From assembly GCF_964355755.1 (NCBI RefSeq), contig NC_092677.1:7073001-7137000 (forward strand): 64,000 bases of DNA. The letters are read 5' to 3'. Both the position numbers and the translations under genes were made by a program. Shown in pieces: positions 30,501 through 42,833 of this stretch; position 1 is the stretch's first letter, and each line of letters begins with the position of its first letter. The stretch comes from Antedon mediterranea. Its lineage: Eukaryota > Echinodermata > Crinoidea > Comatulida > Antedonidae. A model generated the notes under the pieces. It saw only the letters and a program-made list of their open reading frames with translations. It had not been told where the DNA came from and made no database searches.

Positions 30501-32640
30501 CTGGGTTACCCGTATTGTAAAAACATGTCCCTCATTCATATTTCAAGGAAATGTCCGCCTTATAAGGGTGTCCCCTGACGTGTTCCAAGGGAGGAGTTTA
30601 GCCATATTGTCCGATTATAAATACTTGTTTTTATGTACTTTTCTTCTTCAACGCTATACAGTAAGTAAGAAATAATAGATCAGGAAATTAAAATAAACTG
30701 CCGTTAAAGCTATTTGAAAATATGTGTAGCTTCTTTATTATGTTATGTAGGCCTAAATAGAACTAAATCTAAAAACAGCCGTAAAATATATTACCATGAA
30801 ATTACAAAAGTGAGAGTATTATGGTGATAGAAGAAAACATGATTTTAGAAAAGAACCAGTTTGAAACCGGCATACATGTTTTCAATTTCGAATCGGAGTA
30901 GGGATCAGCACTTTAAATGTTTAGAATAAGCGAAGGTTTCTTACATTAAGCTTTTTTTTTTGTTAATTATTCATTCTTCCTACATTACGAAAAAGCTCTG
31001 TAGCATACTACTTCTTTTCTTTCTTCAACACTTTTGGAAAAAATGTGATTGTTATCGTGCAAACCCGGAGCTTCCCTTTAACGTGTAACTTTTGTTTGAA
31101 TAAAGTTTTTGAATATTGGAGGCAAATAAAAATCATGATAGCCCCCTCTACGCCTATAGACTGCAGATTATGTGACGTATATGACGGTGTGAGGCAATTT
31201 TTAACGTCATGCCCACGTCATGATGACTCGTCGAAAGTTCGCAGAATTCTATTACTGAGTACGTGAACTCGGTTCTGTTCTGCGATTCACATAATGTAAA
31301 CACTGTTTTCCTATACTACTACTCATGTATACATAAATAATTGATGGAAATCAAATTGTTTTTTCTCTCTAAATTAAAGTTTAATAATAATCCGCTTGGC
31401 AAGCTTCTTGTTCGAGAGGTGGAAGTGTATCGCTGAGTGTACCTACATATTATAGTATATATTTCTTTTTAAATTTGTTTGGTTTATAACGTTTATTTGT
31501 ATGTAGTTCAAGTTGACTGCACCACTATCACAACCAGAAAAGAGATTTTAATCTCTTTCCTGGTACAACCATTATATTGATCATTGATGATGACTATGTA
31601 ATATTAGAAGGCCTACAAAACACTGTACAAACATACCGGTATTATTATTTTTGGTGTCTTAACAAAATTTCCCTTTTAATAAATGTGTCCAGGTGAACAT
31701 GAGCTATATTTCCCACTCTTTCGCACGGAAAGAGGTGTGTCCGATGATGATCCGCATTCATTCTATGTGGGGAGGGGACAGTGAATGGAAAACATGAATG
31801 GGCCAGATGAGTCCGATCTGAAATTTTCTACTTAAAAGATAACCATAGGCCTACATATGCCACCGTTATTACAAATTTTCTATTCACTGTGACACGTGCA
31901 TAATGATATATATTGACCTTTGAAACCATTGTCAAAATGGCCGGGCGGCACACCATTTCGGTATACGTTTGAACGAAGTGGTAAAGAGTTCCGTTCACAT
32001 TTAAAAATGAGGAATCTGGGTTTACCACAATCAAAGTTCGTTACCCAATGCTTCTCGATTATGGAACGCAAAAAATAGCAAGTAGACTCTCCTAATTCTG
32101 TATCCAATATAATAATTCCCGATGAAAGAGTATAGGCCTATGAGATTGATATAATAGTGACATATTATGGATGTGACTTGTTAGAAGATGATCCTTGTGA
32201 TGTAGCTGGATATTTATGATGTCATACTTAATGGGCTTCCTATTAGGCCTATACATGCTAAAAGTAGGCCTATAAGTAAATTGAAATGTAATTAAGAAAT
32301 GAATGAAAAATAAAAATGATTAGGCTATGTCAACTGAAATCAGCCGATCCAAAACGTAGATAACAAATCAACTTGGGGGTTTCAGTTAAATTCGTATGAA
32401 TCTTCGTCCTTCATTAATTATGTATTTTTTTTTATCCGTTATTTTATTGAATCAATGAATAATGATTAAAATTTCTTATTTTTCAATATTCGACATTGTA
32501 TTCTGATCTTTCTGTTATTTTTATTTCCTTGTTTTATATTTCACTGTCGAAATACAAATGAATGATCTTAATATAGGGCATATTATGAACACAAAATCCA
32601 CACATTATACATTAATATAATATTATTAGCGCATACTCTG
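27584..32640. other. Transporter 3' UTR and intergenic region, no coding exon seen
   Basis: AT-rich with no recognised gene. It holds a (AAT)n run at about 27829-27845, a family P-like end at about 28103, a short inverted-repeat element at 30239-30367 and a GTGTCC-type dispersed repeat at about 30464-30605. A patch with several TGACGT/ACGTCA words lies at about 31160-31225. Open frames here are short and not protein-like. Confidence 0.55.
30239..30367. mobile_element. Short MITE related to family T
   Basis: Ends AAAGCCTAGTTTACACTATC and the near complement of AACAAAGTTTCCCAGTGTGG frame about 129 bp. The end wording (TACACTATCAAACT) is shared with family T. Confidence 0.6.
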
Positions 32641-33060
32641 AGATTCGTCATATACCGAGCACACACACAAACCGTACCACACACAAAAATACTTTTTGTC
32701 GTCATCACGTGATCACGTGACCTGCAACAGATAGCTAGCCTTCAACACAAGCGGATTTTAACGGAAAGAAAAAAATAGTTGAAATATTGTTTAGTGATTT
32801 ACTTACATAAATACACAAGTTATAAAGTCAGAAGTCAATGGGATGTTTCTTTTTCTGTAAATAGGAATCATACGCCCGGTAAATATCAGATATTCATTGA
32901 TATACTGTAGTTTTATGTCAGTTAGGCTAGGCCCATTCATCTACATTTTGTATGGATGATGGAACGTAAAATGTAGGCAGTTGCTCCGGTCGGTTGTGTC
33001 GTCGTCGGGTACTTCATGATTTTTGGACACGGCGGGCTATCACAATACGGCCTGTTGTTG
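32640..33060 (+). promoter_or_regulatory. Candidate promoter with two abutting TCACGTGA boxes
   Basis: TCACGTGA at 32705-32712 is followed immediately by a second copy at 32713-32720, both perfect E-box palindromes. The ~350 bp that follow are richer in CpG than the surroundings (GGTCGGTTGTGTCGTCGTCG, CACGGCGGG). The next gene downstream on this strand is the HECT ligase, whose first coding exon opens with a splice acceptor at 42833. An upstream non-coding exon is therefore expected, and this is the best candidate area. E-boxes of this form bind USF/MITF/TFEB-type bHLH-ZIP factors in animals. Assignment to the ligase is inference. Confidence 0.35.
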
Positions 33061-33923
33061 AACTTTGACTGGTTAATATATTATGATCTAAATATTTAAC
33101 AATAATTTATTGTTTAGTTTCAACTGTGGTCTTGGATTGTTATTTAAAAAGGGAGTGTTTTTATATCGTTTTCATGATGATGATTTGAAAAATGATAATT
33201 TGTAAACTAAAAATAAAATATTTTTATTGTCACAACACTAGAGCCTGCCTAGCCGGCCTATCCAAACACCACCACTTGCCCAAGCCTAGCTATTATAATT
33301 ATGGGCTAGACTCTCCTAGTCTAGGCATTGTACTGTAGTAATAGTAGTAGTATTAGTAGTAAATTATCCAGACTTAGGCCTAGGCCTAATTTCTTATTCA
33401 GTGAAAGTGAAACATGTTTTTTCTGTAGAAAATAACAAGATTGATAATATTAATAATATGGATGGAAATATGAATATAAATTAGCATACAGCAGTACACA
33501 GGCCAGTAAAATACCTGTAACCTGTATGCCAATTTCATGTACACAAATAAGATATTCTGCTATTTATTGATTTTGTCTATTAGACTATTTAATAATGTAT
33601 TGCAATCACATTTTATTTTTATGATCAGTATTTGTTTAGATATTTTTAATATTTATACAAATTGTGACCTCCATCCACCCACATTTAATATATGTATACT
33701 CATGTTTGTTCAAATTATATCTATAAGTGAGTGGGAAAACAAACGAAACGAAACGAAACAGTATGTTGAAGGCAAAATAAATGAAAAGATAGTTTAAACA
33801 GCACTGTATAGTGCTTTTTTTTGTTGGCTGTGGACACTATAATTGCTGATATAAAGTTATGGAAATAGAGGGGCATTCTGTTATATATTGGGCCTTAGGC
33901 ATGTTTACAGTATCTCTATTTAA

Positions 33924-34247
33924 TGCACTTGTCAATTGTATGACCCACTATATTACCCCCGGGAGAGGTGCGTCATTTACAAATAATTATTGATGCAGGG
34001 ATGCGTAAAAAAACCTAGATGGTACGTCACATCACTGAACAATGGTGTGTCAATGTGTGTCACTTTACCATCCACCATATCATAAACACATGGTCACAGT
34101 GCGTCAAAATGGGTGCGTCATGGCCACCTAAAGGAAAGTCATATTTTTTACGCACAGGTGAGTCATGGTATATTCATGATGCACATTGGACAAATGACGC
34201 ACCTCTCCCAGGGGTCGTATGGTGGGTCATACATTTGACAAGTGCAT
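33924..34247. mobile_element. MITE with ~53-bp terminal inverted repeats
   Basis: TGCACTTGTCAATTGTATGA at the left end matches the reverse complement of the right end (TCATACATTTGACAAGTGCA). Pairing continues through GGGAGAGGTGCGTCATTT for about 53 bp with few mismatches. A TAA-like duplication flanks both ends. The interior has scattered TGCGTCA words and no transposase, so it is non-autonomous. Confidence 0.85.
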
Positions 34248-35839
34248 AACCATCTAATAATAACCACTATGTAATGTGCATAAAGGTAAAAAAAAAACAG
34301 ATCTTTGTTAGGCCTACAAGCGAGTGTATATTGTTTGGCTTTGACCCAGATTACGTAAATGTTATCACCACTGACCTGTAATATTACCAGAAATTGTGGG
34401 ATATTGTATAATAATATTGAAAGTGTACAAAAGTTATTCAATAAAAATTCATACTGTAGTTTCGAATAAGAATCATATTTTTGACAACTGGTGACTGTTT
34501 TATTTAACCAAAAAAATAAACAAGTTACGTGTGTATTTTAGGGACCATTTGTCATTTTTATTGTAACAGCATTATTGTATCATTTTCTTACTGCAGTAAT
34601 GTATGATTATAACTGGCCAATGACTGTAATCAATAGTGTACTGTCTGAATTATCCACCCCAATTATATACAGTACTGATTGATAAATAATTGCACCAACT
34701 GGTTAATTAAAGATTAAGCAAAAGTACTGTAGTTACTGCAGTACTTTTAAAGCAGTATAATAATTTATTTTATTTAATCATAATATTAATATTACGGTCC
34801 CTTAATACTGTAGTAGTATAGCACACACCAGCCGTGTTCACTCAAAATCATCATGCAATGACTGGACACTGAATTCAGGTCATTGAGTCATTTCATTGAC
34901 TATGAACTATGACACTTCATTCATATTAGTACTGTGTATTGTTCTGTATTTTCGTCTTTCTGTACACACAGTTCCTACTACCAACGGATCATATTGTTAT
35001 GGCAAACAAAAGTCAGTGAACCAGTATGTTTTTGGTTAAAACACTCTGGGAAACCCCTGTATGTTTGTTATACTGTACTTCAGCTATGAGAAGGAAGTAT
35101 AATGTTAAAAATAGTACTGTAAACTGTATTTATTTATAATAAGAATACATCATGTTAATTGTTACATTACTGTACATTGGTATTAATATTATTATATCAA
35201 AAAAAAAAATAAAAAAATTATTATTATTATTATTATATCAAAATTTATATCAAAATTTATACAGCAGTACAGTAAGCCCAACCTTAATGGGTGATACTAC
35301 TGATGGGTGTGGCCACCAAATAATCATCTAATACTACACCTCTACAGTACTTATTCATACATTGGTATACATGGTATAAACCTAACTCTAATAAATTGTA
35401 ATGTGCAATAATTGTATGATGATACAGAGATAATAATTCAAACATTAATTAATTCTTAATAAGTGGGCAAAGGTATACAGTACATGCATAAAACAGGTCT
35501 AATGATTCCAATAATAGACACTATTGGGCTGGCCAAATAGTTTTCCATTTAAAATCTGGTTTTTAAATTTCAAAATTCTGGTACTTCTGGTTCTGAGTTT
35601 CTGGTTTTACCAATAATTAATACTATTAGTATTACTAGTCAATCAATTTTGTCATTTTAATTAAGTCATCGTTTTAATATTTAAGTGTTTGTGATTGATT
35701 GATTAATGTGTTGGCTTCAGTTATTTATAATGAACAATAGGTCAGTATACTTTGTACGTAATAATTTCCTAATTTCATTGAATTTTACTAATTTTTAATA
35801 ATATTATTACTGTACACTTCTTTTGGTTCTATTATTACT
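34248..35839. other. Non-coding stretch, presumed 5' intron of the ligase
   Basis: AT-rich and without a plausible exon. It contains many TACTGTA/TACAGTA words and a (TTA)n run at about 35217-35236 after an A-rich tract. Confidence 0.5.
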
Positions 35840-35842
35840 ATT

Positions 35843-36563
35843 AGCGAGCTTTCGTAAAGGGACGGTAAACGTGCAGTACCAACTGTGACCGTACTCATTT
35901 ACTAGTCACCCGTCATGTCTGTTACTGTTTCGTTTTGTTCACGCGGCAGGAACATGTGCGCGACGTCATAGTGCGATCAGGTATCATCATCAGTTGACTC
36001 GACTTTCAGCATCTCACAACATGGCAAACCTACATAGGGTACGAGATGCTCTTGTTGCTGCCTATATTTCAGATGTTCTAGACGAGGAAGAATTTATTAT
36101 GTTGTATACTATGAATTCCCCAAGTAAATGACAGGTGCGAAACGGAACTAGCGCCCTGATTTTCAGTATAAAAGTGATGAATATCAATTCAACTTAGATA
36201 AATTCAACGATGATGAATGCAACAGCTATTTCAGGCTAGGCCGAATCTCTAACTAAGGCAATTTTTTTCATTTTATATTTGTCATCACTGATCTTAGAGC
36301 ACTACATTAATGAACATTCATTTAATATGCTATAGCCTAGTCTATGTTTGATTACAATAAGTTAAAATAACGACTGATTAAACTGCTTTACGTTTGATGA
36401 TACTGCTTCCATCGTTTCCTCCATAATTAAGGACGCTATTTCTTCTCACTACCGTTCTCAAATTTAGCGCTACGGTGAGTCTCAAATTTCTGCACATGCA
36501 TGGATCACATTTTGGTTCGAATTACCGTACTGAACTACTTCCGTACTACAACGAAAGCTCGCT
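35843..36563 (+). mobile_element. Internally deleted PIF/Harbinger-like DNA transposon
   Basis: Terminal inverted repeats AGCGAGCTTTCGT and ACGAAAGCTCGCT bound 721 bp. They are flanked by a 3-bp duplication (ATT at 35840-35842 and 36564-36566), the length expected for this superfamily. Inside is a short protein-coding remnant, annotated separately, while the DDE catalytic region is missing. It lies in the presumed 5' intron of the ligase. The superfamily call rests on the remnant and the 3-bp duplication. Confidence 0.65.
36021..36246 (+). pseudogene. Harbinger-like transposase, N-terminal remnant
   Basis: ATG at 36021 opens 36 codons ending in a stop at 36131, including VLDEEEFIMLYTMN. In another frame at 36182-36241 comes YQFNLDKFNDDECNSYFRLG. 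An acidic 'DEEEF' helix followed by an 'F-L-K-(D/E)EC-FR' block is typical of the N-terminal part of Harbinger transposases. A frame change and the loss of everything downstream make it non-functional. Confidence 0.55.
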
Positions 36564-37508
36564 ATTATCAGTGTTGGTACTGTATGGTTTTACTGTGTTT
36601 TGTCAATTTAAAATTTCTCAGAGACAATTATTGACAACAGACGAGATACCAAGGCCTAGATGATTACCTACAGTAGCTTACAATTTGATACATTGATATT
36701 TTACTTTATCATTCCGGATTTACAGTAGTCTTTGATTGCTCACTGTCTATATTTCAATGGCTACTGTACATTACAATACAATAGGCCTAGCCTACTACTA
36801 ATACTTAGGACAAGTGTCTATGTCAATATAACAGTACACCATTTTTTACAATGATCGGAGCCAATTTATTCTGGCACAGAATCACTGTACAAACAGTATA
36901 CAGTAGTCTACAGAATATTTTCATAGAGGAAATAAAATTATTTCTTTTTGTACTGTACTGTATATGATTGTACCTTTCCCAAGCTACAATCAAGAAGAAT
37001 GTATCACACAAAGCACTGTGTATTAACTATTATTCTGTAGTTTAATCGACTTCTCTCAGATTTAACCTATTCAATTAATTGAAAATGAACCTATTTAGAT
37101 ACATGGTTTCATAGTTACTGTTTTTGTATGTTATTTTACCTTGATTTACCTTGACCTTTAGACTATAAACCTGTTAAGGTTTGTGAGTCCCTCTTTGAAC
37201 ATCTTGGTTATATGGCTCAAACTTTAGGTTGTGGGTTTTCCAGTGTGTTTCAAGATGGGTTTTAAAATTATTTATAGAGGATGCATTTACTACAGTATAT
37301 GATATGGCAAACTATTCCAATCATTTACTGCAGATATTGATATTTTCAGACAAGATTAAATTTAGTTTTATGAATAATAATTCAGTGTATATACCTGTAG
37401 AATCACAAAAAGGTGGTAAATATTACTAAATACACACAATACTGTAAACCAAACTTGTCTTTATTAATGTTTCCATTGGATGTTGGACGTTAAATCGGAA
37501 ATTTCATT

Positions 37509-38378
37509 ATGGAAAGTGGAAAACAAGACAAAGAAAAAATCACCTACCACCTGAGATCTGTAAGGGCGGACGCCGAGGAAACAATAGAACCGGTCAGCGC
37601 GGGAAGCGCAGCCCAACCGTCGAATTCCGTACTAGACCAGAAACTGGACATGATCATTCAAAAACTAGAATCGATGGATAAGCGTGTAAAAAACTTAGAA
37701 TCCCGGATGAGTAAAGCAGAGGGAAAATCCAAAACACAAAATCAGGACATCGCAGAAATTCATCGGTCATTAGAATTCATTGGTAAAAGTGTAGAAGAAA
37801 ACACAACAAAATGCAAGTCGACAAGTGAAATTACAGGTAATTTTGAATATTTACAAAACAAAGTTGAAGACCTGGAAAACAGGTCCAGAAGAAATAACCT
37901 TGTAATTCACAACGTACCGGAAGGCTATGAAAAGAAGGAAAATAAAACATGTGAAGAATTAGTGAAATATATATTAACCTCCCATATGAAATTGGAAGAT
38001 GGCGAACACATCGAGATCGAACGCGCCCATAGAACACCTGGCTATTTGCATAATAAAGGATCAACAAAACGCAAACAAACGCCTAGGCTGATTCATGTTA
38101 AGTTACTCCGCTTCACTGATCGTCAATTTGTACTGAGGAATGCTGCAAAAACGCTGAAGAACAATCCACTGCACACCAATCTTATATATATTAGCGACGA
38201 TGTTTCAAAGAAGGTGAGAGAGCAGCGGAAAATACTGAGGCAAAATCACATCGAAAGAATAAGACGGCGATCGGACGTTAAGTTCGCGTTTATCCCGTTC
38301 TGTGTGCCTCCAGTTATTAGATACCAGAAGCAAGATGGCCGCTTTGAATCATTCGTACCTGGACAAAACAGCAAATGA
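37509..38378 (+). CDS. LINE ORF1 protein (RNA-binding, L1 ORF1p-like)
   Basis: An intact 289-residue frame. Residues ~40-125 are a heptad-rich coiled coil (LDQKLDMIIQKLESMDKRVK), which in this family drives trimerisation. From ~128 a RRM-like domain begins (RRNNLVIHNVPEGYEKKEN), followed by the basic C-terminal domain (KVREQRKILRQN). Such proteins bind the LINE RNA and act as nucleic-acid chaperones in the ribonucleoprotein particle. Domain order and length fit L1/Tx1 ORF1 (Transposase_22-like). Confidence 0.9.
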   Translation: MESGKQDKEKITYHLRSVRADAEETIEPVSAGSAAQPSNSVLDQKLDMIIQKLESMDKRVKNLESRMSKAEGKSKTQNQDIAEIHRSLEFIGKSVEENTTKCKSTSEITGNFEYLQNKVEDLENRSRRNNLVIHNVPEGYEKKENKTCEELVKYILTSHMKLEDGEHIEIERAHRTPGYLHNKGSTKRKQTPRLIHVKLLRFTDRQFVLRNAAKTLKNNPLHTNLIYISDDVSKKVREQRKILRQNHIERIRRRSDVKFAFIPFCVPPVIRYQKQDGRFESFVPGQNSK

Positions 38379-38854
38379 ACTACCAGGGTGTAAACAAAAG
38401 GTATTTTGATCCCTAGACTGTGAACACTTTTTATAATTTTCTTTTTTATCTATTACTACGGCATTGCAAATATAGATATGTTTTATATCAATTTACATGT
38501 ACATGATAGCTACTCGCAGATGGCGATGGTTATCCAATGCTACGCATTTTTGTATTTGATGTTCTCAAGTGTAATTAATGTTAATGTTATCTTTAATTTT
38601 ATTTTTTTTATTTTGAGTATCGCATTTTATAGACTATTAAATGTGTATGTTTTTATACCCACGGTAATGGAAACGGCTATACAAAACCGGACTCCGCTAA
38701 TTATTTGCATTCTTAACATATACTATTTATTTCCATCAGATAACGATGTACAGTATCTATAACGACGTTTATGATCTCAATTGTTATTATCTCTCTGATA
38801 TAACTAAATGTATAATAATAACGCAGACAGTAATAAAACCACAAAAAAATAAAT

Positions 38855-41800
38855 ATGGGTAGCATAGATATATGTAGTTTAAATGTACGGGGGCTTAGAA
38901 ACCCTTTTAAACGCAGCACCGTATTTAATTGGCTAAGGGATCAACCCTTCTCCATATATCTCCTACAAGAAACCCACTGCACACATGAGCTGGAAACTGC
39001 GTGGCGTAATGACTGGGGTTCTGAGATTAAATTTAGCAATGGAAAGAATAATTCGGCTGGAGTCTGTATTCTTTTAAAATTAAATGTCAGCTACAAAATA
39101 GGAAACATATACAATGATCAAAATGGGAAATTTATTATTATGAATATACAAATAGAGGATAAACATATTACAATTGCAAATTTATATGGACCAAATGATG
39201 ACAACAGTTTCTTTTTTGAACAATTTAATAATAAAATTGAGGAGTTCGCACAGTACTCTCTAATAATAGGCGGAGATTTTAATACAATACTTGAACCTGA
39301 TCTGGATAAGAAAAATGGAAGAGGTCAAATTCACCCGAGATCTGTAGAACAAATAAATAGTATAAAAGACAATTATAATTTAATTGACATCTGGAGACAG
39401 GAAAATCCAACTAAAACCCAATTTACATGGCACTCCAATCAATCTCCAAAAGTGTTCTGTAGGTTAGATTATTTTCTTATATCCTATGAACTTTGGTCTC
39501 AAGTTGAAAAAACTTTAATATCACCGGGTTTTAAAAGTGACCATTCATTGATTACGTTATCAATACATGGAATAACAAGCAAACGAGGGTCAGGTTTCTG
39601 GAAACTGAATACAAGCCTTTTAAGTGACCCACAATACGTTAAAGAAATTAAAGAAACCATAAAAAACACAAAAGAAGAATGTTTAGAAAATAACCCACAT
39701 ACTGTATGGGAAATGATAAAATGTAATACAAGGAGAACATCAATGTCGTATTCTGGTAGACTAAATAAAACAATTAAAAAAGACGCGGATCGATTAAACA
39801 ATGAAATCAAAACCCTAGAAGAGCAATATTGCGTAAACAGTAATGAAAAAATAACCGAAATGATCCAAATTAAAAGAAACGAACTAGAATCAATCTATGA
39901 AATTAGAACACGTGGCTCACTGATTCGATCCAAAGCCCGTTGGATAGAAGAAGGAGAAAAAAGCACGAAATATTTTCTTAATTTAGAGAGGAGGAATTAT
40001 AATAAAAAGCATATAACTAAAATTACAACAGATAATGGAGACATAACTAACCCCGACGATATAATAAATGAAGAAAAACGATTCTATGAATCATTATATA
40101 GTTTTGAAGGCGAAAATAACAATGTCAACCCTGCTGATATTTTTGACAAGATACACATAGATAAAATCAATAAAGATGATGAATCTATATGTGACCAGCC
40201 CCTTAGAGATACAGAATGTTTAGAAGCATTAAAGGCGATGGATAACAATAAAACCCCTGGGACAGATGGTTTTCCTGCCGAGTTTTATAAACTATTTTGG
40301 AATGATATAAAAGATACGCTAATTAACGCTTACCATTATTCTTTCCAATCCGGGTTTTTAAGTATCTCCCAGAAACGAGGGGTGATATCACTTATACCGA
40401 AAAAAGATAAATCTCCGCTATTATTGAAAAACTGGCGTCCCATCTCGCTTTTAAATGTGGATTATAAAATTTTAGCAAAAGCCATTGCGACTCGTTTAAA
40501 ATGTGTGCTGCCATCAGTAATTAATCCTGATCAAACGGGCTTTCTTAAAGGCAGATATATTGGAGAAAACATAAGATTAGTCTATGATGTAATAAAATAT
40601 GCAGAAATGCACAACAAGCCAAACTTACTATTTTTTGTAGATTTTGAAAAGGCTTTCGATAAGGTGAAATGGGACTTCCTTGATATGTCTCTTAAGAGAT
40701 TTGGCTTTGGTAAAAATATGATAAATTGGATAAAAATATTATATAAAGACATTGTTAGTTGCGTTATAAATAACGGGGTAACATCAAAATTCTTCAATTT
40801 AAAACGAGGCCTGCGTCAAGGATGTCCCTTATCCCCATATCTTTTTATAATTTGTGCAGAAACACTAGGTAACATGGTACGTCAATCAGACACATTTAAA
40901 GGTATAGAGTACAATAATGTAGACATAAGAATTAGCCAATTTGCAGATGACACTGTGTTTTTTCTCAAAGACCAAAACTCAATTAAACCGATTATAGATA
41001 TACTGGATGAATTTTCTATATATTCTGGACTCAGAATTAATTATGAAAAAAGTAACATTATGAGAATAGGATCGTTAAGAAACTGCGACTATAAAACGCC
41101 ATCTGAGAAAAGTATTTCATGGACCAAAGGCCCAGTAAAATACTTGGGTGTCAATATTTCTTGTAATTTTAATGATATTTTCAGACTCAATTTTCCAGAT
41201 AAGGCTAAAAATGCTGAACAAGTATTAAATATGTGGAAACAACGCTCACTTACTCTGTTTGGAAAAGCAACTATTATTAAGTCACTGTTTCTCCCGATAT
41301 TCACGTATGTTTTCTCAAATTTACCAGACCCACCCGATTGTTTCCTTCAAGATATTCAAAGTAAAATTTTTAAATTTATATGGAACGGAAAACCCGATAA
41401 AGTCAAAAGAAAAGTCATGCTTAACAATTTTGACGAGGAGGGTTAAAAATTCCCCATATTAAGAGTTACTGTACATCTCTCAAATCATGTTGGGTGAAAA
41501 GATATCTTGATGGAAATCAATCCAAGTGGAAAGTGTTTTTAAAAAGTAAGATTAAAGAGGTTGGAGGAAATATTGTTTTCGAAACCAACTTTTCTAAATC
41601 TTCAAAAATATTAAAACAATTTGAAAGGTTCCATAAAGATATACTCTCTGCGTGGAGTGAATACAATTTTGTAGAACCGTATACGATAGAGGACATCTTA
41701 AATCAATCTTTATGGAACAACTCATGTTTTTGATAAAAGAGAATTTAAAGTTGAAAAAAATTGGTTGGTTAAAAATGTAAACTATGTAAAAGATATCGTG

Positions 41801-42526
41801 AACAAAGAAGGGAAAATATTAGAACTAGACGAATTTAACCAAAAATATAATTTTAAACCAGACTTCTTATTATATCACCAGATTGTAAATTCAATTCCAA
41901 AGCTCTGGAAACAGAAATTAATTGAACAAGGTATAAACACAACTAATGAAGTTGAATCCAAATTACAGACATTCATTTCTGTGAAAACGAGAAATTGTCA
42001 TTATATCTATAAACACATTATATTAAAAAATGTTGAAGAGCCAATTGGAATTGAATCCAAATGGGAAAAGGAGTTTGACAACAAACTTAATTGGAAAAAC
42101 CTTTTCTCAAATTTACACGCCTGTACAAATGACACTAAGCTAAAAAATTTTCAATTTAAATTTATTCATCGTATAATTTATACAAATACAATGCTCTTTA
42201 AGATGTCAAAGGTCGATTCACCAATGTGTAGTTTTTGCAAGGAAAAGCAGGAAACACTGCTACATATGTTCTTTGAATGTGATCTGGTAAAGAACATTTG
42301 GGAAAATGTAAAACAATATATGTATCGAAATATCAACAATAACTTAATTATCACCAAAGAAAGTATATGTTTTGGTTTTGGAAAAACACACAGTGATGCA
42401 AACATTTTAATTTTAATTACAAAGTGGTACATATTTAGTTGCAAAATCAAAAAACAATTACTTAATTATAATCATTTATTTCACATTTACCAAAAATACA
42501 AGGCAACCATATTATTAGCAAAATGA
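38855..42526 (+). pseudogene. LINE ORF2: endonuclease and reverse transcriptase, two frameshifts
   Basis: The first frame (38855-41446, 863 codons) holds an APE-type endonuclease: LQETHC (E39), GGDFN (139-143), RLDYFLIS and SDH (228-230). It then holds the reverse transcriptase: NNKTPGTDGFPAEFY, NWRPISLLN, QTGFLKGR, FVDFEKAFDKV, GLRQGCPLSPYLF and the catalytic FADD (696-699). Coding then shifts by one base near 41440, at a G run followed by an A run. It shifts back near 41725 at a T run and continues to 42526 with a CCHC-like CSFC-HMFFEC element. The two shifts compensate each other, a ~1224-residue product overall. Both sit in or next to homopolymers, so sequencing error is possible. As read, the last quarter is out of frame. 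Confidence 0.88.
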
Positions 42527-42579
42527 TTATTATTAAGTGTATTTTTGCGATACATTATTTTTTTTTTCTTTAATTTCAT

Positions 42580-42603
42580 TACTCTCTTATTTTTGAGAGA
42601 GTA
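42580..42603 (+). other. LINE 3' UTR hairpin
   Basis: TACTCTC pairs with GAGAGTA around a T/A-rich loop, about 65 nt before the poly(A) tract. Several LINE groups use a 3' stem-loop as the reverse-transcriptase recognition site. Whether this one does is inference. Confidence 0.4.
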
Positions 42604-42668
42604 TTATATCGTTTTAATTGTTACGTTGCCTTTATATATTAATTTTGTATTATGTATGTGATGAAATG

Positions 42669-42718
<50 letters not shown>

Positions 42719-42833
42719 ATTCAGTGTGTGTAAAATCATTAATAATATAGCATATTAACTTAATGTAAATATTTAATTAGTTCAGTAGGAATCATTTGAT
42801 GTTGTTACAGTACATGTTGTATTTCCCTCGTAG

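Larger units (their letters stand above)
37376..42727 (+). mobile_element. Near full-length L1/Tx1-type LINE with target-site duplication
   Basis: The 13-bp duplication AATAATTCAGTGT is at 37376-37388 and 42715-42727; its first bases merge with the tail. Between them lie a ~120-bp 5' leader, ORF1, a 476-bp spacer, ORF2, a ~140-bp 3' UTR and a pure 48-A tail (42669-42716). The uninterrupted A tail and intact duplication suggest a recent insertion. It is in the sense orientation, presumably in the 5' intron of the ligase, and its 3' end is only 106 bp before the acceptor of the first coding exon. Confidence 0.93.

Noticed and set aside
38478-38762. 94-codon frame between LINE ORF1 and ORF2
   Set aside because: It is hydrophobic and AT-driven, lies in the expected inter-ORF spacer and matches no LINE protein.
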